Source: an uncultured Oscillospiraceae bacterium (lineage in GTDB: Bacteria; Bacillota; Clostridia; Oscillospirales; Acutalibacteraceae). Taken from it: a stretch of DNA of 5,768 nt. A program made the position numbers and the translations under genes. This document shows positions 1 through 4,999 of this stretch, piece after piece; the first letter of the stretch is position 1; each line of letters starts with the position of its first letter. The stretch lies in assembly GCA_910588415.1 (NCBI GenBank), contig CAJUPK010000139.1, positions 1 to 5,768 of the forward strand, given 5' to 3'. The notes beneath the pieces were generated by a model. It did not search any database. It saw only the letters and a program-made list of their open reading frames with translations, and had not been told where the DNA came from.

Positions 1-4
1 CTCG

Positions 5-40
5 CAGCCTTTGAAAAGGCTGGCGAAACTTTTTCCCTTG
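5..40. repeat. tail of a structured repeat, third copy cut by window edge
   Basis: An 8-bp inverted repeat at 5-12/15-22 (CAGCCTTT/AAAGGCTG) is followed by GGCGAA, two variable bases, then a T-rich run with CCC/CC and TTG. The same hairpin-plus-tail layout ends the full copy at 408-442. Relative to that copy the arms differ by one extra T on the left and one extra A on the right, so pairing is kept. The rest of this copy would lie before position 1. Read on the plus strand, the hairpin and late T run look weakly terminator-like, but the T run starts about seven bases after the stem. Confidence 0.6.
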
Positions 41-157
41 CTCTCAAAAAGTATATATTTTTGCTCTGGCCAATGAGTGCAGCGGTAAAAGTCTTGTCCA
101 CTTTTTCAAAAGTGACAGAGCGCGTCCTCCGGCAAGACCGTGGGGCGCTGCCACCAT

Positions 158-236
158 GCCGCCCAGGCAGGAGTTTCGTCTGCATTTTCCGAAGGAAAAC
201 GAGCGCGGCGACTTGCCGAAGGCAATGTCAACTTGA
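158..236. repeat. structured repeat, internally deleted copy
   Basis: This copy aligns with 303-397 from GCCGCCCAGG through the AGGAGTTT arm, a 6-bp hairpin at 185-190/194-199 (TTTTCC/GGAAAA, loop GAA) and a second hairpin at 213-217/221-225 (TTGCC/GGCAA, loop GAA), the latter extended by GAC/GTC with one bulged base. About 22 bases present in the fuller copy (near 352-373) are missing between the two hairpins. They carry one inner hairpin and the 3' arm of the outer stem, so the outer stem cannot form here. The third base pair of the first hairpin is T-A here and C-G in the other copy, a compensated change. Confidence 0.7.
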
Positions 237-302
237 CCCCCTTCCTTGGCTGCCGCCCAGCCAGCATAGAACCACCACCTGCTTCCACCCAACTACCCCA
301 GA

Positions 303-442
303 GCCGCCCAGGTAGGAGTTTTGCCCGTATTTCCCGAAGGGAAACAAGCGCTTCGCGCGCAGGGGCGAAACTCCGTGACTTGCCGCAGGCAACGTCATCC
401 ATACCTCCCAGCCTTGAAAGGCTGGCGAATGTTTTCCTTTTG
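303..442. repeat. structured repeat, fullest copy, multi-hairpin
   Basis: This is the most complete copy. A 12-bp outer stem, 315-326 with 363-374 (one G-T pair), encloses two hairpins: 330-335/339-344 (TTTCCC/GGGAAA, loop GAA) and 348-351/355-358 (GCGC/GCGC, loop TTC). It is followed by 380-384/388-392 (TTGCC/GGCAA, loop GCA, extended by TGAC/GTCA with one bulge) and by 408-415/418-425 (CCAGCCTT/AAGGCTGG). A T-rich stretch then reaches to within a few bases of the era stop codon. The fold could be a DNA palindrome of a small mobile element, or an RNA. I do not recognise a named family. The last hairpin may also shape the 3' end of the era transcript. Confidence 0.7.
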
Positions 443-447
443 CCTCT

Positions 448-1353
448 TTACAGCTCCAGGTCCTTCAAGGAGAATCCCATCCCCTGCAATGTCTCTGGCC
501 TCTGCCGCCAGTCCTCCTTCACCTTCACCCACAGCTGCAAGTTGACCCGGCAGCCAAAAAAGCCCTCCAAATCCTGGCGGGCCAGGGTCCCCACCTTTTT
601 CAGCATAGACCCGTTTTTGCCAATCAGTATGCCCTTATGGCTGCTCTTTTCACAATACAATGTCACGTAAATCTCCAGCCGGTCCTCTTCTTCCCGCATC
701 AGCTCTGTCACTGCAGCCACACCGTGGGGAATCTCCTGGTCCAGCAGCCGCAGCACCTTCTCCCGCACCAGCTCTGCCGCCAGCACCCGTTCCGGCTGGT
801 CCGTAAGAGTGTCCGGGTCAAACAGCCAGCCCCCCGGCTGGGTCAGCTCTTCCAGCTCAGAAAACAGCTCGTCCATGCCGTCGCCCTGTATGGCAGACAC
901 AGGCACCACTGCCAGAAAGTTATACAGCTGGGCATAGGCCGCAATCTGTTCCATAAGCACGGACTTGTCCGGCAGCTGGTCGATTTTATTGATAGCCAAA
1001 ATGGCAGGCATATGGCCCCGCCGGAACCGCTCCACCAGGCTCCGGTCCGCGGCGGAAACAGGAGAACCTGCCTGGACCACCAGCAATCCGGCGTCCACCT
1101 CCTCAAGGGTTGTGGTGATGGACTTTACCATATATTCTCCCAAAGAATTGCGGGGCTTCAGCAGGCCGGGGGTGTCCAAAAATACCAGCTGGCAGTCCTG
1201 TCTTGTCACCACCCCCATAATGCGGGTGCGGGTGGTCTGGGGCTTATTGGACACAATGGCAATCTTCTCCCCAATGAGTTTGTTCAAAATCGTGGACTTG
1301 CCCACATTGGGGCGGCCCACAATGGCAATATAGGCAGATCGTTGGGTATCCAT
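448..1353 (-). CDS. era: GTPase Era, 30S ribosome-assembly factor
   Basis: Era binds GTP and the 3' end of 16S rRNA and helps mature the 30S subunit, acting in the cytoplasm and at the membrane. The 301-residue product has the usual family length. GTPase motifs are complete: P-loop GRPNVGKS (13-20), switch I region PQTTR (38-42), DTPG (60-63), NKID (122-125) and SAI (153-155). The C-terminal KH RNA-binding domain carries IGKNG (244-248). I start at the ATG at 1353 because AAAGGAG lies four bases upstream and the protein then begins MDTQRSAYIAIVG. An in-frame ATG at 1371 would add six residues but has only GAGG twelve bases away. It is the last gene of the operon, 33 nt after the DUF3795 gene. 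Confidence 0.97.
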   Translation of the reverse strand: MDTQRSAYIAIVGRPNVGKSTILNKLIGEKIAIVSNKPQTTRTRIMGVVTRQDCQLVFLDTPGLLKPRNSLGEYMVKSITTTLEEVDAGLLVVQAGSPVSAADRSLVERFRRGHMPAILAINKIDQLPDKSVLMEQIAAYAQLYNFLAVVPVSAIQGDGMDELFSELEELTQPGGWLFDPDTLTDQPERVLAAELVREKVLRLLDQEIPHGVAAVTELMREEEDRLEIYVTLYCEKSSHKGILIGKNGSMLKKVGTLARQDLEGFFGCRVNLQLWVKVKEDWRQRPETLQGMGFSLKDLEL

Positions 1354-1357
1354 AGTT

Positions 1358-1364
1358 CTCCTTT
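1358..1364 (-). promoter_or_regulatory. era ribosome binding site
   Basis: AAAGGAG on the minus strand, four bases before the ATG at 1353. It lies inside the six-codon extension implied by the upstream ATG at 1371, which is the main reason to prefer the shorter start. Confidence 0.7.
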
Positions 1365-1386
1365 CAACCATGCAGATTGGTTTCCT

Positions 1387-2064
1387 CTATAGGCAGCTTT
1401 CCAGGAACTCCACCAGTTTTTCCGGCTGGTCTATGCCTTCCGGGCGCTCCTGGTCCTGGCTTAACACCTGGGCATAGGCCGCTTTCCCATGCTTGGCGAT
1501 AAACTGCGCGGCCCCCTTAGCGGTATAGCCGTCCTCCGCCCCAAAGTATCCCTTCTGACAGCCGGGCAGTTCCGGGCAGTCATAGCAGCCCTTCAAGCCT
1601 TTTTCCCCGGCGCAGGCCACATGGGGACAGCGGCCGTCTTCAAACAGGGTGGCAAAGGAGCAACGGGGGTAAACGCTCCGGCAGCCCCCGCACCACTGGC
1701 TGAAGGGGCAGTGGTCACAGTGGTGCCCGCAAACTCCCTGGGGCTCTGTGCCTGCCCTTGCGGCGGCCACAAGGGCAGCCTTTGTCTTGGCGCAGGCCTC
1801 TATCCGCGCACCCTGGGGATGATCCCCATGTTCCGGGTCCTGGGAATAGCTCTCCAAAAGCGGGCAGGGAAAGTCCGGACACTCCCCGCAGAAATCCCGG
1901 TTTTTCTCTATGGCGCATTGGGCCAGCTGGCACTCCCCATGGAAGGGATGCCCTCCCGTGGCTACACAGCCGCCGCAGCCCATAGACTCCCGAAACTCAC
2001 AGCTCGCACAGCACAGTCCGCAGTATGTATCGATCTGTCCTCGTATTCTCTCAAAATCTGTCAT
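1387..2064 (-). CDS. cysteine-rich protein with two DUF3795-like halves
   Basis: The function is unknown; the cysteine spacing suggests metal or iron-sulphur binding. The 225 residues contain 24 cysteines. The N-terminal half (about 12-67) has the DUF3795 look: YCGLCCASC, CGGC, then C45-x4-C50-x8-C59-x2-C62-x4-C67 ending CGECPDFPC. The C-terminal half (about 112-169) repeats the layout: CGHHCDHC, CGGC, then C146-x4-C151-x8-C160-x2-C163-x5-C169. This points to an internal duplication. A linker (about 70-110) separates the halves and a helical-looking tail follows 170. There is no signal peptide or membrane segment. The start ATG overlaps the methyltransferase stop as ATGA, with AGGG six bases upstream, so translation is probably coupled. 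The family assignment is from motif memory, not a search. Confidence 0.8.
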   Translation of the reverse strand: MTDFERIRGQIDTYCGLCCASCEFRESMGCGGCVATGGHPFHGECQLAQCAIEKNRDFCGECPDFPCPLLESYSQDPEHGDHPQGARIEACAKTKAALVAAARAGTEPQGVCGHHCDHCPFSQWCGGCRSVYPRCSFATLFEDGRCPHVACAGEKGLKGCYDCPELPGCQKGYFGAEDGYTAKGAAQFIAKHGKAAYAQVLSQDQERPEGIDQPEKLVEFLESCL

Positions 2065-2675
2065 GCATGTCCCTCTCCCTTCATCTGCTTTTTCCCAATC
2101 ATCATAAAATAGTGGAGGCAGTCCCCAGTTTTCCCCTCCGCAGCTGGATAGGCCTGGTTCTGATAGGTCACCCGGAATCCCGCCGCCCGCAGCAGCGGAC
2201 CCTGGTTTTCCAGGTTAAAATCCGGGGGTACCGGTCTCCCCCCTGGCAAGCCGTCCCGATTCCCGCAATGCCGCCCGCCGGCCAGCTGGAGAATCAAGAA
2301 TCCCCCGGGCCGCAGCACCCGGGCCGCCTCTTCATAAGGCAGCTCCACTTCCCGGTCCACCACCAGCTGGAAGCTCCCTGGTTCAAAAGGCAGGGCTCCC
2401 CCGTCCCATGCCTCCACCCGTCCCCCCGCCTGGCCTAGGGTCCGCCAATAGGGGTTTTGCATGGCCTGCTGGCCTGCTGCCGCGCTGACCAGCTCCAACG
2501 GATGGCCCAGGTCCAGCAGCTCTTCTGGCCCCATGCCCAAGGCCAGCAGCCGCACCCCGGGCTTCAGAAAGTCCCGCAGCTTTTGCTGAAAGTCCCAGGG
2601 CAGAGGGACCTGCCCCATAGAGGCGCCAGGCCCCTGGAGATCACAAGAAGTCCACCGCATATCCTTAGACCCCAT
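2061..2675 (-). CDS. diverged class I SAM-dependent methyltransferase
   Basis: This is probably a Rossmann-fold methyltransferase of unknown substrate. In 204 residues the order of motifs fits: motif I-like LLALGMGPEEL (43-53), LPFEPGSFQLVVDRE (95-109, post-motif II/IV), ARVLRPGGFLILQ (118-130) and LLRAAGFRV (161-169). The segments around GHP (57-59), the LAGG after the PGG strand and the final LHYFMMIG resemble a Firmicutes group of uncharacterised methyltransferases with GTGGGE in motif I and a VGG after the sheet. Here the third glycine of GxGxG is replaced (GMGPE) and the acidic residue after strand 2 is not evident, so SAM binding may be weakened. The protein also seems shorter than that group. 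The gene overlaps the pyrC end by 11 nt; an ATG at 2660 is an alternative start, and neither has a strong ribosome site. Confidence 0.75.
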   Translation of the reverse strand: MGSKDMRWTSCDLQGPGASMGQVPLPWDFQQKLRDFLKPGVRLLALGMGPEELLDLGHPLELVSAAAGQQAMQNPYWRTLGQAGGRVEAWDGGALPFEPGSFQLVVDREVELPYEEAARVLRPGGFLILQLAGGRHCGNRDGLPGGRPVPPDFNLENQGPLLRAAGFRVTYQNQAYPAAEGKTGDCLHYFMMIGKKQMKGEGHA

Positions 2676-3927
2676 ACACTTTCCGGCCCTTGGAATAGGT
2701 GGTCACCACCATTCCCTGCAGCTCCATTCCTTTAAAGGGCGTGTTGCGGCTCTTTCCATGCAGCCTGTCCGGGTCCACCTTCCACCGCCTGTCCGGGTCA
2801 AACAGCACAATATCCGCTGGCGCTCCTGGCCGCAGGGTTCCCGCCTCTATACCCAATATCTCCGCGGGACGCCGGCTCATCTTGTCAAACAGCTGGCTCA
2901 GGTTCATCCGGTGCCGCAAAGCGGTCCAGGAGGCTGCCAGAGAGGTCTCCATGCCAATGGCCCCATTGGGCGCGGTGATAAAATCCGCTTTCTCCTCTGG
3001 ACTGTGGGGAGCATGGTCTGTAGAGATGGCGTCCAGTGTCCCATCCAGAAGCCCCGCAAGCAGCGCCTGACGGTCCTCCTCGCTTCCCAAAGGCGGGTTC
3101 ATGCGGTAATCCGCGTCCATGGGCTCCAAGGCCTCGTCTGTCAGCAGCAGGTAGTGGGGACAGGTCTCTGCCGTGACCCTAACGCCCCGGCGTTTGGCAT
3201 CCCGGATCAGCTCCACCGCGCCTTTGGTACTCACATGGCAGATATGCACCGTTGCCCCCAAGCTGGCCGCAGCGGCAATCTCCCGGGCCACGCCGCAGTC
3301 CTCCGCCGCAGGGGGAACCCCCTTTACCCCCAGCCGTTTGGACACCGCGCCCTGGTTCATCAGCCCCCCTTTTGCCAGGTCCAGGTCCTCGCAGTGGGCC
3401 GCAACCAGCAGGCCCAGCGCCTGGGCTTGCTCCAATGCTTCTAAGAGGCAGCGGCTGCTGCCCACCGGCTTTCCGTCATCGCTGAGAGCCACGGCCCCAG
3501 CCCGGCGCAAGGCGGCAAAGTCCGTACACTCCCTACCTTCCATTCCCAGGGTGACGCAGGCCGAGGTGTACACCGTGGCATCTGCCTGGGCCGCCCGTTC
3601 CAGCAAACTGGCCACCTGCTCCGGGCTGTCCATGGGGGGCTTGGTGTTGGGCATGGCCAGCAGAGAGGTCACCCCTCCGGCGGCGGCAGCTCTACACGCG
3701 GAAAACAAATCCTCCTTATAGGTCTGCCCTGGGTCTCGCAAATGAACATGCAGGTCCACCAGCCCAGGGGCGGCCACCAGGCCCTGGCAGTCCACCGCCT
3801 GGCCATCCCCCTGGGACAGCTCCCCGCCCACTGCCAAGATTTTTCCGTCCTCCAGCAAAAGGTCACCCGGCTGGTCCAGCCCTTGGGCCGGGTCAATCAC
3901 TCTGGCGTTTTTCAGCAACAGCTTCAT
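2665..3927 (-). CDS. pyrC: dihydroorotase, class I
   Basis: PyrC interconverts N-carbamoyl-L-aspartate and L-dihydroorotate in de novo pyrimidine synthesis, as a cytoplasmic zinc enzyme of the amidohydrolase superfamily. The 420-residue length is typical of the bacterial class I form. The metal and substrate motifs are intact: DLHVHLRDPG with H60, H62 and R64, SDDG (149-152, the bridging aspartate of this class), AHCED with H178, ICHVS with H231 and STDHAPH with catalytic D304. I start at the ATG at 3927, with AAAAGG seven bases upstream. A GTG two codons earlier is possible (AGGA seven bases upstream). The gene lies 34 nt after the YdcF-like gene and overlaps the methyltransferase start by 11 nt. 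No pyrB, pyrD, pyrF or carA neighbour is in the window, so pyrC is apart from other visible pyr genes. Confidence 0.97.
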   Translation of the reverse strand: MKLLLKNARVIDPAQGLDQPGDLLLEDGKILAVGGELSQGDGQAVDCQGLVAAPGLVDLHVHLRDPGQTYKEDLFSACRAAAAGGVTSLLAMPNTKPPMDSPEQVASLLERAAQADATVYTSACVTLGMEGRECTDFAALRRAGAVALSDDGKPVGSSRCLLEALEQAQALGLLVAAHCEDLDLAKGGLMNQGAVSKRLGVKGVPPAAEDCGVAREIAAAASLGATVHICHVSTKGAVELIRDAKRRGVRVTAETCPHYLLLTDEALEPMDADYRMNPPLGSEEDRQALLAGLLDGTLDAISTDHAPHSPEEKADFITAPNGAIGMETSLAASWTALRHRMNLSQLFDKMSRRPAEILGIEAGTLRPGAPADIVLFDPDRRWKVDPDRLHGKSRNTPFKGMELQGMVVTTYSKGRKVYGV

Positions 3928-3961
3928 ACACACACCTTTTTCCTATAAATTTCAGTAGGGC

Positions 3962-4747
3962 TCACGCTCCATCCCCTCCGTTCCCCAGGCCCAGCAGTTC
4001 CTCGCAGTACCACTTGGTCAGGGACAGCAGCTCTCTGCCATAGTACGAGGGGAATATGATGGCGTCCGTCTCCGCAGGCAGGCCATAGGCTTCAAACCCA
4101 GCGCTGCGGGCCAGGCGCACAGCCCGGTACATGTGGAAATTCTGGCTGACCACCACCACCCGGGTGTCCAACCCATGTTTCTGGGCCAGCTCCATGGCAA
4201 ACTCCAGGTTCTGCCGGGTGTTCCGGGACTTGTCCTCCATGATGATCCGCTCCGGGTCAATGCCCATGCGCACCAGGGCATTTTTGGCGGTCAGGGATTC
4301 CGGGCAGGGCTCGTTCCCGCCCTGGCCTCCGGTGACAATGCACTGCACCTCTTGGTTGCGCTCCAGATATTCCCCGGCCGCGTCCACCCGGTTGCGCAGG
4401 CTCATGCCCATCCGCTCCGCGCTGTAGACCTGCGCCCCCAGCACCACCACATTCAGTCCCTCTGGCGGCGGCACGGCCTGGGAGGAGACAATCAGCACCG
4501 TGAGATAGGCAGCCCAGCCCAGGCCCAGCACGTACAGGCCAGCCCAAGCCCTGGCCAGCCAACGGCGCCAGCCGCCCAGGCCGGCCAGCCGGGGGTACAG
4601 CACTGCCAGCCCTATCCCCATCGCGCACACAAAAATGCCGAATACAGAGCCCTCTCCAAATCCCCCATGAAGAATGGGCAGGCAAAACCACAGGATACCC
4701 GCCCCGCACAGGCCCAGAAAGCCCCATTTGCAAACTTTTTTACCCAT
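3962..4747 (-). CDS. YdcF/SanA-like DUF218 membrane protein
   Basis: This is a membrane-anchored protein of the DUF218 (YdcF/SanA/ElyC) family, whose members are linked to the cell envelope; the reaction is unknown. About 90 N-terminal residues form probable membrane segments (roughly 9-27, 34-52 and 65-90 of 261), followed by an RRWLAR basic patch before the third. The DUF218 domain follows: VVLGAQV (about 101-107), TGGQG (139-143), ESLTAKNAL (150-158), the SRNTRQN signature (174-180) and VVVSQNFHMYRA (198-209). The GTGG-like, E and NT elements expected for the family are present. I start at the ATG at 4747 because AGGGA lies six bases upstream; a TTG two codons earlier has no suitably spaced site. 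It is the first gene after the promoter at 4862-4890, and 34 nt separate it from pyrC. Confidence 0.88.
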   Translation of the reverse strand: MGKKVCKWGFLGLCGAGILWFCLPILHGGFGEGSVFGIFVCAMGIGLAVLYPRLAGLGGWRRWLARAWAGLYVLGLGWAAYLTVLIVSSQAVPPPEGLNVVVLGAQVYSAERMGMSLRNRVDAAGEYLERNQEVQCIVTGGQGGNEPCPESLTAKNALVRMGIDPERIIMEDKSRNTRQNLEFAMELAQKHGLDTRVVVVSQNFHMYRAVRLARSAGFEAYGLPAETDAIIFPSYYGRELLSLTKWYCEELLGLGNGGDGA

Positions 4748-4753
4748 TCCCAA

Positions 4754-4758
4754 TCCCT
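4754..4758 (-). promoter_or_regulatory. ribosome binding site of the DUF218 gene
   Basis: AGGGA on the minus strand, six bases before the ATG at 4747. A GGAG further upstream (about 4764-4767) is ten bases from an in-frame TTG and sits inside a small GGCT/AGCC inverted repeat, so it is the poorer candidate. Confidence 0.5.
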
Positions 4759-4784
4759 AAAGGCTCCTTCAAGCCCCGGCTTCC

Positions 4785-4817
4785 AGGTCCGGCTTTCTAT
4801 TAAGAACAGCCGGACCT
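4785..4817 (-). promoter_or_regulatory. leader hairpin, 10-bp perfect stem, before the DUF218-pyrC operon
   Basis: In the predicted 5' leader (about 4855 to 4748), AGGTCCGGCT (4808-4817) pairs perfectly with AGCCGGACCT (4785-4794) across a 13-base loop. No T run follows, so it is not a terminator by itself. Just downstream, the palindrome AAGCCGGGGCTT (4771-4782) repeats the AGCCGG of the 3' arm and could compete for the 5' arm. A small GGCT/AGCC pairing (4762-4765/4772-4775) encloses an AAGGAG sequence. I could not find a PyrR-type binding loop. A regulatory role is inference; the pairing is directly visible. Confidence 0.5.
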
Positions 4818-4861
4818 TCCGTGGTTTGCAGCAAGCCTGCCCTTTCGTCTGTTTCCTCCCT

Positions 4862-4890
4862 ATTATACACCATTCTCCCTGCGGGGTAAA
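4862..4890 (-). promoter_or_regulatory. sigma-A-type promoter for the DUF218-pyrC-era operon
   Basis: A perfect -10 box TATAAT (4862-4867, minus strand) lies 17 bases from a -35 box TTTACC (4885-4890), which matches four of six consensus positions. The preceding stretch (about 4891-4920) is A/T-rich and could serve as an UP element. It sits between the terminator of the preceding gene and the first gene of the operon, with the transcript start expected near 4855. Confidence 0.8.
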
Positions 4891-4952
4891 CGGTTCTTTC
4901 CTATTTTTTGATTTTTGTGAAAAACAGGGGCAGGGGAGAAACCTCTTCCCAC

Positions 4953-4991
4953 AAAAAGAGCGGAGCCCGCCCTCCAGAGAAGGCAGGCTCC
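4953..4991 (-). terminator. intrinsic terminator after the phosphodiester glycosidase gene
   Basis: On the minus strand, GGAGCCTGCCTT (4980-4991) pairs with AGGGCGGGCTCC (4962-4973), giving a 12-bp stem with two G-T pairs and a 6-base loop, followed by GCTC and five T residues (4953-4957). It begins nine bases after the stop codon at 5000-5002. This is a textbook Rho-independent terminator that isolates the upstream gene from the pyrC-era operon. Confidence 0.92.
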
Positions 4992-4999
4992 ATGAAGCT

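Larger units (their letters stand above)
1..447. other. non-coding, repeat- and hairpin-rich region downstream of era
   Basis: I see no credible gene here. The short open frames on both strands have no family resemblance and run through the repeats. The stretch holds three related repeat copies, listed separately, plus extra small inverted repeats: 45-50/58-63 (A/T-rich, loop GTATATA), 99-105/108-114 (CACTTTT/AAAAGTG) and 247-252/258-263 (TGGCTG/CAGCCA). The 9-mer GCCGCCCAG occurs three times, at 158-166, 252-260 and 303-311; the first and third mark the left edge of a repeat copy. No recO follows era within the window. The region is the 3' flank of the era operon, and no classical minus-strand terminator (stem followed directly by a T run) is visible. 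Confidence 0.75.

Noticed and set aside
315..374. Possible tRNA because of the branched fold
   Set aside because: Outer stem is 12 bp with only two inner hairpins; there is no anticodon arm, T-arm consensus or CCA-type end.
158..442. CRISPR array
   Set aside because: Copies are long, diverged and unevenly spaced, with no uniform short repeat and spacer pattern and no cas genes.
140..670. Plus-strand open frame of 176 codons crossing the repeats into era
   Set aside because: It runs through hairpin repeats and antisense to era, has low-complexity Ser/Pro/Arg composition and no recognisable family.
637..1392. Long plus-strand open frame (251 codons) opposite era
   Set aside because: It is a mirror of era in a GC-rich genome; the product is rich in His, Gln and Arg with no domain motif and no ribosome site, while era on the other strand is unmistakable.
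2758..3444. Plus-strand open frame of 228 codons opposite pyrC
   Set aside because: It is antisense to a gene with all catalytic motifs intact and shows no family features of its own.
3928..3961. Separate promoter directly before pyrC
   Set aside because: A TATA-like stretch is present but no -35 box at proper spacing could be placed; the 34-nt gap fits an operon junction.
4775..4839. Short leader peptide beginning at a TTG in the operon leader
   Set aside because: The open frame is only about 21 codons, starts with a rare codon and has no ribosome site at a workable distance; it lacks a run of regulatory codons.
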